Shown: positions 30,297 through 50,055 of the stretch, piece by piece
Position numbering within the stretch: position 1 is the stretch's first letter
How the letters are laid out: each line of letters starts with the position of its first letter
Notes under the pieces: generated by a model
What the model saw: only the letters and a program-made list of their open reading frames with translations
Told to the model about the DNA's origin: nothing
Database searches by the model: none
Made by a program: the position numbers and the translations under genes
Assembly: GCA_016946835.1 (NCBI GenBank)
Contig: JACVTC010000006.1
Location: forward strand, 2,155,001-2,217,500
Direction of reading: 5' to 3'
Length of the DNA stretch: 62,500 nucleotides
Source of the DNA: Neocallimastix lanati (nom. inval.)
Lineage: Eukaryota > Neocallimastigomycota > Neocallimastigomycetes > Neocallimastigales > Neocallimastigaceae

Positions 30297-30509
30297 AATA
30301 TAAATGAATATAAAAATATGTGTCAAATAAATTAAATATTTTATCTCGTTATTTTAATTAACTTAATTATATTTTAAGTACATTAAATATTCATTATAAT
30401 ATTGTTTCATTATATTTGGCATACGTCACAATTAGTATAAATAAGAATGTATTATTCATAAAAATTAAAAATTGTAATTACCAAATATTAGTATTTCATA
30501 TTAAATAAA
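30291..30509 (+). repeat. Candidate 3' LTR of the copia element
   Basis: The sequence begins TGTTAGAATA directly after a purine-rich tract, a very common copia LTR start. It has a TATA-like AGTATAAATAAGAATG at about 30,434-30,449 that would suit the U3 promoter. I could not find the partner 5' LTR, so the end coordinate (near the CA at about 30,509) is a guess. Confidence 0.55.
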
Positions 30510-30869
30510 CTTTAAAAATTAAAATAAAATATTTATAATGTTCATTTTTAATAAATTAATTTATTTTTTATTTATTTTATGTTTATAAATGATTATTTTT
30601 GTATTTAAATATAATTATTAATTATTTTATAATTATAATTAAATAATTAAATATAAACAAAAAGATATAGATTATAGATTATATTATTCATTATTAATAT
30701 ATAGATATTTTTTCTTTGATAATAAAGAAAATATAATATATATGTTTAATGATTTAAATTTATTTATTTATTGATTTATTTTTTTTTATAAATATAAGTT
30801 TTAATTTAATTTTATATAAAAAGAGATATTATTATATATTGATTTTTTTTTTTTTTTTTTTTTTTTTTG
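30510..30869. other. Gap between copia LTR and receptor gene 1
   Basis: AT-rich DNA with a 27-base T tract (30,842-30,868) that abuts the stop codon of the minus-strand receptor gene. No further feature seen. Confidence 0.5.
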
Positions 30870-38045
<7,176 letters not shown>

Positions 38046-38891
38046 TTTTTATTAATTTAGTAAATATGATAATTTTTTTGTATTGATAATTATTATTGTA
38101 TTATTATTATTATTATTATTATTTAAGTTTTTTTTATTTTCATCTTATAAATTTATGTTTGTAAGATTTAAACAATTTTTATATTTAAAGTCCAAAATTA
38201 ACAAACAAGAATATATATACTATAGAATTCCCTTCATCTATAATTAATTTTTTTTTTTTTTTTTTTATTTTTTTTTTAAAAAATATAACAATTAATTATT
38301 AAATCAGTTTTAAATTTTTTTTTTTTATATTTTTGTTTATTATTTTTAATTGTTAATATTATTATAATTATTATAACAATTATAATAATTTTTAAAATTA
38401 ATATTTACCAAAAAATATAAAAGAATTTTATTTATAAAAATAATACAATTTCATATCATGATAGTTTATTTTTTTTCGTCATTTTTTATTCGTAAAATAA
38501 TTTGATGAATAAACTTTAATGAATTTATTTTAAAATTTCCATCCCTTCTTTGACTTTTATTTTATTATTTTATTATTTTATTATTTTATTATTTTTGTTA
38601 TTTTATTTTTTTTATTTTTTTTTATTTTTAATTTTTAATAATATTAATATTTACTAATTTTTTGAATGATATTAAATACCATCTTTATTTAAATATCATA
38701 TTTTATAATAATGAATAAATGTTTTGTTAAATCACTAAATGAATTAAAGTTTTTTTTTTTTAATTTTTATTTTTAATTTTTTAAAGTAATAATCAATTAA
38801 TTGTATTTATTATAATGATTCAAATCATCATTAAATAGGTTTAATTTTATTCTATATATAATTACATATTTTTAATAATTAGAAAAAATAT

Positions 38892-38941
<50 letters not shown>

Positions 38942-39090
38942 AAAGATATTTATTAATAAAGTAATTAATTAGAGATTATAAATATATATAATAAAATTGA
39001 AATAGAGATAGATAATAGATAATATTATAAATTTAAATAAAATATAAAAATGAAAATTATTTAAAATTATAGTAATCAAAAATAATTAAA
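38046..39090. other. 5' flank of receptor gene 1
   Basis: AT-rich upstream DNA with a 39-base T tract (38,893-38,931) and short (TTATTTTA)n runs. It presumably contains the promoter, but no specific element can be told apart from the background. Confidence 0.45.
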
Positions 39091-40158
39091 AGTTAATATA
39101 TGGAAACTTTAATTTTTTTTATATCAAATGAATTAAAATTATATATATATATTTTTAATATTATTTATACTTTATTTATATTATAAAAAAAAAAAAAATA
39201 GAAATAATTTTAAATATATCCAGTACTATATTGAACATTTCATATCCGTTTGCTTAATACCTCCAGTATTAATATCTAACATTGATTTCAATTTGATATT
39301 TTCTTTTTTCACTAATAAGTATTTCTATTTCAAATTCATCATAAAATGTTATCTATTTTTTATTTAATTTGCTTCCTTATCGTATTAAAATTTTTTATTT
39401 TGAAGCTTGTTCTTTGTAAATAATTCATTATTATTATTTAAATTATCAGTAATAAATATTGATTTTTCTCTCTCCAATTTGATGGATATATGATTCAAAT
39501 AAACTATATTTGTTACATTATTATTATTTTTCATTTTTTCTTAACAGTAAAATACCATTAAAAATCTAAAATCGCCTATAATAATACAATTTTCTTTCTA
39601 TTTTTAATAAATATATAATAAAAAAAAAATAAATATATAATAACAATATAAAGAAGAAAAAAATGATAAATATATTAGAATAATAATATTAACAGAAAAT
39701 TATTGTTTTTATTATATAATAATTATATAATAAAAACAATATATAATAAAAACAATATAAAATAAAAACAATATATAATAAAAACAATATATAATAAAAA
39801 CAATATATAATAAAAACAATATAGAAAAAAAAAAAAAAAAAGGAAAGTATCTGAATAGTAACATTACAGAAAAAAAATTTAATAAAAAGGTCAAATATAT
39901 ATATATGAATAACATTAAAAATGTTTGTATAATTTTATTTTTATTATTAATGTAGATATTATCTACTTATTAGTCCGACACCTACATAATTTAAATTATA
40001 TATCATTTGTATGTTGACAATAAAGTATTACGATATTATCTTATCAACATAACAATAAAATTAATTTATAAATTCTTCAAAAATTCCTGTATTATATCCA
40101 TAATACACGTGGGGATATAAAAATGAAGTTTCTTTCTTCAAGAGATGCTAATTTAAAA
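39091..40158 (-). pseudogene. Fragments of a third receptor copy
   Basis: Three blocks match receptor gene 1 at the nucleotide level. 39,221-39,535 matches the large exon 14 (shared runs include ATTGAACATTTCATATC and AGTATTAATATCTAACATTG). 39,091-39,106 matches the 17-nt exon 15 (ATATGGAAAC). 40,036-40,158 matches the start of exon 16 (TTTCTTTCTTCAAGAG). All are on the minus strand. The exon-16 block lies upstream of exon 14 instead of downstream, so the copy is rearranged as well as broken. The exon-14 block has indels and stops and no intact frame. The rest of the gene is absent. It shows that the family expanded locally to at least three copies. Confidence 0.82.
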
Positions 40159-40800
40159 CTTTATTTCTTATAAATAAATAAATGTATATGTTTACATTTA
40201 CAATATATTGATAAGGTTCAGTTAAGAAATTAACTTTAATCACTTAAAGAGAGGTTTTAAGTATAGTTTTCTTTTTAAGAACTTTTTATTTATTTATTAT
40301 ATGTTAATGAACTATTTTGCTCTCTGAGCAATTGAACTATTTTTTGTACTATTTATACTTTATCTTAATTATAAATTTTATATTATTATAACATATGATT
40401 TTTACTATGAAATATATAAATTATATTAAGGAGTAAACATCAGGTGTTATAATAATATTCTCTAATGAAATTCCTATTCTCAATAAATGCTATAAAATTA
40501 CTATTTTTCTATATGAACTATAATAAAATACTATAATAAAATACTTCCTAAACTCTAATTAATATATTTTTTCTATTTACTATTTATCTATTTGTTTTAC
40601 ATTAATTTCTTACATTTTGTATTCATTAATTTCATTTAATACGTAATTATTATTTACATTTATATTTTATAATTATTTTATGATATTTTTACACATTTTC
40701 TTATTTTATTATCATTTCATATTAATATATATATATATTATATGTATAATTTTAAAAATATAATTTAGAATTTTTTCAAAAAAAAAAAAAAAAAAAATAC
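40159..40800. other. AT-rich intergenic DNA, no gene seen
   Basis: Less repetitive than most gaps. A short patch near 40,465-40,500 (GAAATTCCTATTCTCA) faintly resembles receptor exon 14 and may be another decayed scrap, but the match is too weak to call. Confidence 0.4.
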
Positions 40801-41058
40801 AAAAATAAAATAAAATAAAATAAAATAAAATAAAATAAAATAAAATAAAATAAAATAAAATAAATAGTAGAATATGAATATAAAGTACAGATTGAATAAA
40901 ATAAAATAAAATAAAATAAAATAAAATAAAATAAAATAAAATAAAATAAAATAAAATAAAATAAAATAAAATAAAATAAAATAAAATAAAATAAAATAAA
41001 TAAAATAAAATAAAATAAAATAAAATAAAATAAATTAAATTAAATTAAATTAAATTAA
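40801..41058. repeat. (TAAAA)n array with 32-bp spacer
   Basis: A tandem TAAAA pentamer array of about 230 bp is interrupted once (40,865-40,896) by a 32-bp non-repeat spacer that begins TAGTAGAATATG and ends AAGTACAGATTGAA. The array ends in (TAAAT)n. The same spacer recurs in the arrays at 47.8-48.3 kb and, inverted, at 51.9-54.2 kb. Confidence 0.93.
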
Positions 41059-41132
41059 AAAAAAAAAAGAATAATTTCTTTTTTCTTTTTAGATGATTAA
41101 ATAATATAATCAAAAATAATTAAATCAAATTA

Positions 41133-41570
41133 ATGGTTATTAGTCCATGGGCTTTCATACATAAGGCTCCTGGTTCGATCCCACCCTTTAACTATTTCCA
41201 GTTTTCTTCGCAAGAGGCTTTTTTCGGAATATGATGGTTTGGGTTACAAATAAGTATTTCACTTTCCCTTTATATATGTATATTACTCTTAATCTTCTAA
41301 GTAATATGGACAAGATACTGTCCTAACGGTGAGTCTGACAGGGTTGTGCAAGAACTGTCATTTGTTATATTTATGAGGGAATTTCTAACATATGGGTACA
41401 TATCATGTGTCCAATACTAAGCACTCAGTAAGATCATCTAGCAGGGCCAATATCTTCCTATACGAAAGTATACGGAAGTGTTGTGACTACCTCAGTATTC
41501 CTATGCCTTGAGGAAGGGGGCTGAAAATAAGGGTGGTGCACACCGGAAGTTAAAAAAAAAAAAAAAAAAA
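41133..41570 (+). mobile_element. tRNA-derived SINE with poly(A) tail
   Basis: A 438-bp block stands out by its higher GC content. Its head has RNA polymerase III-type internal promoter boxes at tRNA-like spacing: an A-box-like TAGTCCATGGG (41,141-41,151) and a B-box GGTTCGATCCC (41,172-41,182). The body, free of simple repeats, runs about 370 bp and ends in GGTGCACACCGGAAGTT followed by 19 A (41,552-41,570). Stops occur in all six frames, so it is not an exon. The T-arm can form only about three base pairs and there is no acceptor stem, so it is not a working tRNA. No clear target-site duplication was found, which is hard to judge in such AT-rich flanks. Confidence 0.72.
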
Positions 41571-42461
41571 TTTCGTTTCGGTTTATAATAATTAAAAAAA
41601 TTTTTTTTTTATTCAATTTTATAAATATCAGAAATAAAAATAATTAAAATAATATAATAACTGTTTATATTGTAAAATTGACGTTAGTCAATTGTTTTCT
41701 ATTATTAAATATTGATATAATGAATTAGATTATATAAATAATCAAATTAATATAATTGACAATTCACCTTATTGAACTTTTTATCTTCTTCATTATATAA
41801 AATAAAGTATATTATAAAAATATATTAATTCATTTCTTTAATATTTTGTGTGTCTTTTTTGGTTTTAAAAATAAATATAATATTAATTTCTTGAATTTAT
41901 ATTTATACATTTATTTACTTATTCATTTAACTTATTTATTTAACTATTTTATTAAATATAATTATTTAATATTTATTTTATACAAATAATATTAATTTTT
42001 ATTTTTTTTTTCCCTAATATTAATAATAAAGTCTAAAGTTACTGTTACTGTATAATTTCAGTTTTTTTATATAAACACTTTATTATATGATGTGAATTTT
42101 TATGGTATAATTTTAAATTAGAAAACTTAGAGAATTAAAATAATTTATTATTAATCATCATTATTGTTCATATATAATAATATTATTCATATAAATTTAA
42201 TATTTTAATAGATAGACAATATTATTACTATTTATAAAATATTTTTAAAAAAATTAATCAATTATTAAATATTTAATTTTATAATTAAAAACATTTTTTA
42301 AAAATAAAAAACCAATTACTGATTTCATGTTTAAATGATTTTTGTGTATTTTGATCATAATCTAGAATTATATATAATTAAAGATAAAATTTGATTATTA
42401 TTAGTTAATATATTTATTTATAATATAGGTATATATGTAATTAATCATTGATGAAATATTT
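41571..42461. other. 3' flank of receptor gene 2, no gene seen
   Basis: AT-rich DNA with no exon-like stretch. The block 41,571-41,600 (TTTCGTTTCGG) follows the SINE tail directly. Confidence 0.45.
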
Positions 42462-42571
42462 TTTTTATTACAAATTAATATTTTTATTACAGATTAATAC
42501 CTTTATTACAGATTAATATTTTTATTACAGATTAATATTTTTATTACAGATTAATTTTTTATTGCTGATTA
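42462..42571. repeat. 19-bp minisatellite overlapping receptor gene 2 stop
   Basis: Six tandem units of the form TTTTTATTACAGATTAATA, the last degenerate (TTTTTATTGCTGATTAA). The final unit contains the last codons and TAA of receptor gene 2 (42,559-42,561), so the array forms the 3' UTR and the stop-codon region. Confidence 0.85.
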
Positions 42572-43512
42572 AAATTAGTATTAGAATTATTTACGATTAG
42601 TACTGATGTTTGTTGGCTCATATTATTAATGAGATCAAGTGCTACTAGTATTTTTGGTGTAATAAAAATATTGATATTAATAAATGATATTAGCCCCATA
42701 AAAAATATTATAAGCGCAAAAATAATTGTATTATCAATTGAAAAATTAACAGCTAAATTACAAGATATTAACTTTTTTTTATTGTTATTTGTTGTTTGAA
42801 TTTGTTATATTATTGTATATATTTTTATTAAAATCAAAGAAATAAAAATTATTATTAATTTGAAAAAAATTTTCTTACATATATATATTAAATATATTAT
42901 AGTAATATTAATACCTGAAAAATAGATATCAAAGATGTAATGTGAATTTTTTTCGACTATAATAAAATATTTATATAAGAATGAAATTTAATATTAATTA
43001 TTATTAAAAAATAAAATAAAAAAAAATTTTTTTGGTTTTTCTTTTATATCTTATTTATTTACGTCATTAAATTCATCTGGTACTTTATTAGTTAAATAAA
43101 AATAAAATTAAATAAAATATTATTTAATAAATTATTTATTGTATATATATATATATTAATAAATGTAGATATATTTATAATATACTATTTCTTCCTAAAT
43201 AAGATATTCTAATAGATAATAATAATAATACGTAGTCAATAAAAAACATGAAATCTATTAATTCTATATTCTTTGTTGAACATTTAGCATATTTAATATA
43301 TCCAACGTTTCTTATATACATATCTGCACTTTCTATTCCTTTTTGGGTGAATGTCCACAATGTTAATAAAATTATTTGAAACATGAAAAAAAATCCATAA
43401 GATAAATATACTTTTTTTTTGAAATTAAAGGTTTTAAAATTTTTATTACGATAAACCATAACAATAATTCTTGATTTTATTGAGTATGAAATTATATATC
43501 CAGTTATCTATT

Positions 43513-43543
<31 letters not shown>

Positions 43544-43867
43544 TTTTTTATTTTTTAGCTTTTTTTTTTTTAAAAAAATACATATATATATATATATATA
43601 TATATTAATTATAATATATATCAATATTACACCAAGAATCATCAACCATATTTTTGCTATACATTTATACGTTTTAAATTTTCCAATCCAAAAAAATGTT
43701 GAAAGATTTATTAAAATACAAGATATAATTAACATAATTAAAAATTTTAATCCTGATACATTTATACATCTTTCTTTTTGATAACTATAAAATAAAAATA
43801 TTAAATAATTAATTAACAGAATATGATGATATGATATTACATAATAATAATACTTAAATTAACATTA

Positions 43868-43902
<35 letters not shown>

Positions 43903-45188
43903 TTGATACTTTACAATATTACCAATATAATGAGTATTAATTCAATAATTAAAAATATTAATCCTGATGATTCAATTATTATTCCTTTATAATTTCTATT
44001 AGGTAAATAGGGGCATGAAATTGAATTTTGAAAACTACCATTATTTTCTACCTTACAATTCAAAAAAGTTATAGGCATTTTTTGAGTGGCATCATTACAA
44101 TTACCTAATGTAAAATTTATATTTTTAGTATTTTCACAATATGGAAGTAAAGCATCGTCAACAATATCGCAAAATTCATCTATTAAATCTTCAAATGTTG
44201 CCTTTTCTTTTTTATATGTTCTATAATAATTGTAATATAAATGAGCAAAAAAAAGTGTTGTAGGAGACTGTATTTCAAGATTTTTAATTTCCATACTATT
44301 ATATATATATATATATATAAGAAAAATTTTAATAAAAATAAGTATATATATATATTTTTCTATGCATTATAAAATTTATTTTATTTTATTTGTTTTAATA
44401 TTTTAGAAAATGTAAAAATTATAATATAAATATTTACAAATTGTTATATGGAAACTGTAAATTATATAAATAGTTTTAAAATAATTAAATTAGTACAAAA
44501 ATTTAATTATATTTAATTTTTAATTAATTATTTTTGATATTATTTATTAATTTATCATATTATTTAATATATTTTTTAATTGCATTTAAAAATTAATTAT
44601 ATTATATATATATACTGATATTGGTTTTGCCGTTTTAAAAGTATGGCTATATATTTCACATTTTAATTCATTATCATGTTCAATATTTCCTTTCTCTACA
44701 TCAGCCATTGATTTTAATATTAATTTTTCCTTGCTATTAATTGGTATTTCAATTTTAAATTTACTATTAATGATTATTGTTTTATATTCAAAACTTAAAT
44801 GATTATCACATTTAAAATTAAAATTTTGAATATTACTGAAAAGTTCTGAATTCAAGGAATTTGAAATATTATAATGGTCTATTGAAATTCCTCTATCTGA
44901 TTCAATTGAAATATGCTTCAAATATACAATTTCTGTAGTATTGTTATTAATATAATAATATGGAAAAATTCCATCATTTCCCAGTAAAGAATTACAATTT
45001 TCTTTTTTATCTACATTAATATTCATACATCTAAATAATTTTTATGAAAAATAATATGAAGTTATATTTATAATATTAATTATTAATTTGGAAAACTATA
45101 ATATATATAATTATTGTTAAAATTAAATAAATACTCATTTCCATAAATATTATCAATTGGCTATATATTATCAAAATTATTTTTCAAA

Positions 45189-45252
<64 letters not shown>

Positions 45253-46559
45253 GTAATAATAATAATATTATTAGTAATAATATAAATATTTATAGTTTTA
45301 ATGAATTATAAAAAAATAATATTAATAATACTAATAATTAAAATAGATTATTTATATTTACAGTAACTGAAGGATTTATTCCAGAATAAACTGGATACTT
45401 TTCATCAATTAATATCTCAAAAAATTCAAAAAGCTCATCAGGATATTTAGATTTTTTTGTAATTACTAACCCTTTATAAAAAAGCGTATAAAGAATAATT
45501 ATAAATATAAAATTGAAAATAAAAAACAAAAAAAAATTACTTAATATTATATTATTTTTATTTTTTACCTGACCCAAGTACTAAAATTAATTCAAAAAAA
45601 AAAAAAAGTAATATATATATATATTATCATTATTAATTTAACCATTTCTTTTATTTTTATTTTTATTTTTATTTTTATTATTTTATTGAAAGTTTTAACT
45701 ATTATTTGTGATTTATTTATTTAAATAATATGAATATAAAGAATATAATAACTACATGATGAAGAACCAGGATAATACTATTTTATTTTTTTAATAATAT
45801 ATTATATTATTATTAATTATATATCATAAAAAAATTAATGAAATTTTATATACTCATATTACCGAATATTTTATTTCATCTGCATGAGTCTAAATATATA
45901 TATATATATATATATTATTTTTTTTTTTTAAAAAAAATAAAAATAATAAAAAAAAATATATTAATATTTTTGGGTATAATTATTAAAATTTAAATCAAAA
46001 TAGAAAATTAAATAGAGAAAAAAAGATTACAAATGAATATAAATTTGCATAATATAGTCCATTTATAAATGAATCATCTAAGATTGTTGTATCATTATAT
46101 GTTATTTTTTTTAAATCTTTAAATGAATCAGGATAAGGTGAATTCATCCAATTTTCTATATCTGTTTCATTAAACCACTTTTCAACCTTTATTGAACCAA
46201 AGAATGTATATAAATTTATTTTTATTTATATTTAATTATTTTCAAAATAATAATAATAATAATAATAATATCCATATTTAAATAAAATATAATTAAAATA
46301 AGATAAAATAAAGAATAAGAAAAAAAAAAGATAACATTATATTTACATAATGATTTCCAACCAATTCTTTTAGTATTGATAATTTTTTAATATATTCTGG
46401 TTTACGTAATCCACATTTTTTAATATTTAAATCGGAGTCTTCAGTGAAAAAAGGAATATTTAACGATTGACAAAAATTAATTAAAAAATTCATATCTAAA
46501 GGAAGAAAATAGTAAATAATTACATATAATATAGTAACTAACATTTTTTTATTATGTTT

Positions 46560-46613
<54 letters not shown>

Positions 46614-47535
46614 TTATTTTAATAATTATTTTTAATAATAATACCTTCATAATAGTTATTTAATAATTTTAATCCAGGATATCCTGTACATTCAGTAATT
46701 ATTTTTGAATATTCAAGAACTTTTTCCCACGTCCACTTATAATTTAGCAATTTAATAATTTAATAACAAATAAATTATTATTACATTTGACATTAACTTA
46801 ATTTAATTATCATTAAATATTATTAATTTGATTATTTACAGTTTCTTTATAATTTCTTTCCCTTTGATTTAATATTTATGTTTTAAAGATAGTATTAATA
46901 ATGTAATTTATGTTATATATTTATTATAATAGAATTTTTAATAGCTATCTTTTGAATTTACCATGAATTACTTCGAGGCTAATTTATTGAATTTATATAT
47001 ATATATATGATTAATAAATATAAGATAAATATATATAATATATTTATTAAATATTACTGGTGGATATTTAAGATCATATCTATTATTTATACAATGATCA
47101 AATGTTGTACTATTAAATTTAAAAATTCGAAAATCTATTGCTAATGGCACAGCTAACCAATTATTATTCACATTATCTAATTATTTTATTATTAGTATTA
47201 ATATTATTAATAGTAGTAATTGTAGTAATTATAATAGTTGCATTAGTAGTAGTAGTAATAGTGGTAATTAAATACTAATATTACTATAAATATATAAAAA
47301 GTATATGTAATATTTAACTCACAATCGTAATATGCATATTTAGTAAATTTACTTTCAAATGATATTCCAGTCTTTTTTAAATAATTTCTAATATATTTAT
47401 TTAAATTTATAGTTTCATTGTTATGGTATCTACGAGCCAACTTATTTTTTTAATATATATTATTATTATATACTGTTAATTTCAAAAAAATTAAATAAAA
47501 TAAAAAAATAAAATAATAATAAAATAAAATAACGA

Positions 47536-47566
<31 letters not shown>

Positions 47567-48967
47567 GTTCATATTTTTTATTTACTTGTGTTGTACCAAG
47601 TACTATTATATCAGGGCATGGATATTTATGTTCATCATCACATATGTCAGCATATCCATTATCATACCTTTTTTTTTTTTTTTTTTTTTTAATTATTATA
47701 ATAAAAATTTATTAATTTATTTATACATATAATTTTAAAATAAATAAATTAAAAAATAAAAATAAAAATAAAAATAAAAAATAAAATAAAAAATAAAATA
47801 AAATAAAATAAAATAAAATAAAATAAAATAAAATAAAATAAATAGTAGAATATTAATATAAAGTACAGATTAAATAAAATAAAATAAAATAAAATAAATA
47901 GTAGAAATATGAATATAAAGTACAGATTGAATAAAATAAAATAAAATAAAATAAAATAAAATAAAATAAAATAAAATAAAATAAAATAAAATAAAATAAA
48001 ATAAAATAAAATAAAATAAAATAAAATAAAATAAAATAAAATAAAATAAAATAAAATAAAATAAAATAAAATAAAATAAAATAAAATAAAATAAAATAAA
48101 ATAAAATAAAATAAAATAAAATAAAATAAAATAAAATAAAATAAAATAAAATAAAATAAAATAAAATAAAATAAAATAAAATAAAATAAAATAAAATAAA
48201 ATAAAATAAAATAAAATAAAATAAAATAAAATAAAATAAATAGTAGAATATGAATATAAAGTACAGATTGAATAAAATAAAATAAAATAAAATAAAATAA
48301 ATTGTTGAAATATAAATATAAAGTACTGATTGAATAAAATAAAATGAAAATAAAAAATAAAAAATAATAAAAATAAGAATAAAAATAAAATAATAGTAAT
48401 AATTAAATAAATAAATAAAAAATACCATCCAACAGAATCAAATCTCATACAAAAGTATTTATTATTTTTTTTTTGTTGATTATACCATATTGGAAAAACA
48501 TTTAATATAATAGCTGATCCTGTAAATTGAGAATATGTTGAAATATTCCAAAATATCAAAGTTTCTCTTTCCTTATTAATATCATCTTCGCTACATATTA
48601 TTCCATATTTAATATTTGCTCTTTTTTTAATTTTTTAAATAGAGAATAATCAAATTAAAAAAAAAAAAAAAAAGACTAAAACTGATTAGAATTCTCAAAA
48701 GAATATATTAATATGTACTTATATATATAAATTTACATACAAGAGCTTCAATTCATCATATTCATTAAAATAGTAAGTAGTGTAGTTGTAATGTAAATTA
48801 TATTTTGATATTAATGAATCATCTAAATCATATAGTTCAAGTACAAACTTTCCGATATTATCATTATTAAAATTTTCATCATTAGATTGACAAAAACATA
48901 TTTGGATTTTATTAAATATAATAATGAATACTATATATATATACATAAATGAATTTTTTTGTTTCAT
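42559..48967 (-). CDS. Class C GPCR with solute-binding ectodomain (gene 2)
   Basis: Paralog of gene 1. Its 21 exons are: 48967-48741, 48620-48426, 47667-47586, 47440-47323, 47176-47058, 46735-46645, 46495-46347, 46186-46031, 45889-45863, 45777-45756, 45580-45569, 45471-45362, 45160-45135, 45030-44616, 44454-44438, 44295-43915, 43784-43631, 43507-43186, 43082-43063, 42956-42915, 42771-42559. They sum to 2,898 nt (965 aa plus TAA), with every phase agreeing with gene 1. The protein has a signal peptide (1-26) and a binding-protein-like domain (~27-436) with WLAVPLAIDFR, PPWTWEKVLEYSK and LLGSGLVIT. The Cys-containing juxtamembrane region follows (~437-690; SDRGIS, EFCDIVDD), then the GABA-B-like bundle: KCIAKIW at TM3, YLGRNIPDEFNDS after TM5 and TPK at the end of TM7. 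The C-terminal tail is short (about 30 residues), Asn/Gln-rich and unlike the gene 1 tail. Intron 2 (48,425-47,668) contains a TAAAA satellite. The likely role is extracellular solute sensing; the ligand is unknown. Confidence 0.87.
45190..45266. repeat. (AAT)n run in intron 13 of receptor gene 2
   Basis: About 24 AAT units in the intron between the exons at 45,362-45,471 and 45,135-45,160 (intron 12 by strict count). It is much shorter than the AAT arrays in gene 1 introns, and it is intronic by the exon model. Confidence 0.8.
47757..48419. repeat. (TAAAA)n satellite with spacers in intron 2 of gene 2
   Basis: About 660 bp of TAAAA pentamers is interrupted by three full copies of the 32-bp spacer (starting near 47,842, 47,899 and 48,241) and one diverged copy (about 48,302). 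It ends seven bases before the exon beginning at 48,426, so it fills most of intron 2. The two long open frames across it are repeat artefacts. Confidence 0.93.
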
Positions 48968-49584
48968 TTTTTTTTTTTTTTTAGTAATATTTATTATAAT
49001 GATATGAACTATTTTTATTTTTTTCTTTCAAAATATATTTTGAAAGACAAATATATTTATAAAAATCTTAATTAACATTAAAAATAATAAAAATAATTAT
49101 AAAAATTAATTAAATACAATTATTATTTAAATATGAATAATTATATTATTATTTAAAATTATTATAATTACTTTTTTATAATTTTATATTTAATTATATA
49201 TATATATATTTAAATAATAGTAAAAAAACATATTAACTTGATTATATATATATATATTTCATATATAATAGTAATAACAGCATTAATTTCGTTTGAAACA
49301 ATTATATTGTTCATTAAATAAATAGTATGGAAAAAATATAGTATTTATCCATTTTCAAATTTGATAATAAAAAAGTTTAGTAAATTCGGAATTATGAATA
49401 AAATTTTAAAAACATAGAAAATAGTATATCAAACTATAAAAATAGAATATTTTTTTTTTTTTTTTCGTTAAAAAAAAAAAAAAATAAAATATATATATAA
49501 ATATAATTTTTGATTTAAAATAAATATATATATATATATATAAATATATATATTCATCAAATTTAATAACAATAAGCTTTTATT

Positions 49585-49622
<38 letters not shown>

Positions 49623-50055
49623 TTCTTAAAATATTGTATATGTAACATAAAATTAAAATTTAATAAATTGTGTAGAAATATTTATATTTTTTTTGGAACA
49701 AATTTAATATTTCATATTTGATTATATAATAATATAGTTTTAAAGTTTAACTTAATTTTTTTTTTTTTTTTTATTTTTTTATTGATTATTCAGTAAAGAT
49801 ATAAAAATAAGCAATATATATATTATATATGATCAATGTATAATTAATTATATTAGAAAAATTTTTGTAAAAGTAAAATTACATTTTCTATTCAAATATG
49901 TATTATTAAAAAAGTTTTATTTTTGTATTTGCAACTGTTAAATTATTTAGGTTTATTTTTTTACTTATTTACCGTTTTCCGATAATATTATTTAAACTAA
50001 TATCTAATAAAAATTATTTTAAAACTTTGCTAAGAAATGATAAAAAACAAAAAAA
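48968..50055. other. 5' flank of receptor gene 2
   Basis: AT-rich DNA with T/A homopolymers (34 T at 49,588-49,621). Promoter elements cannot be separated from background. Confidence 0.45.

Larger units (their letters stand above)
27493..30509 (+). mobile_element. Degenerate 5'-truncated Ty1/copia retrotransposon
   Basis: Pieces of a copia-type pol polyprotein lie in the diagnostic copia order: integrase, then reverse transcriptase, then RNase H. A polypurine tract (GAGAGGGA, 30,282-30,289) and a TGTTAGAATA candidate 3' LTR start at 30,291 follow. Gag, protease, the integrase zinc finger, the first catalytic Asp residues and the 5' LTR are missing; the copy begins near the end of the integrase core. 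At least six frameshifts or stops interrupt the rest, so it cannot be autonomous. Its base composition is clearly less AT-biased than the flanks, which suggests a fairly recent arrival compared with the surrounding decay. The 3' boundary is approximate. Confidence 0.93.

Noticed and set aside
41133-41205. Functional tRNA gene
   Set aside because: The B-box is good, but the T-arm stem has only about three pairs and no acceptor stem or anticodon arm can be drawn. The SINE explanation fits better.
47853-48559. Two long overlapping minus-strand open frames (191 and 229 codons)
   Set aside because: Most of each is pentamer satellite in intron 2 of receptor gene 2. Only the part at 48,426-48,559 is real coding sequence (exon 2).
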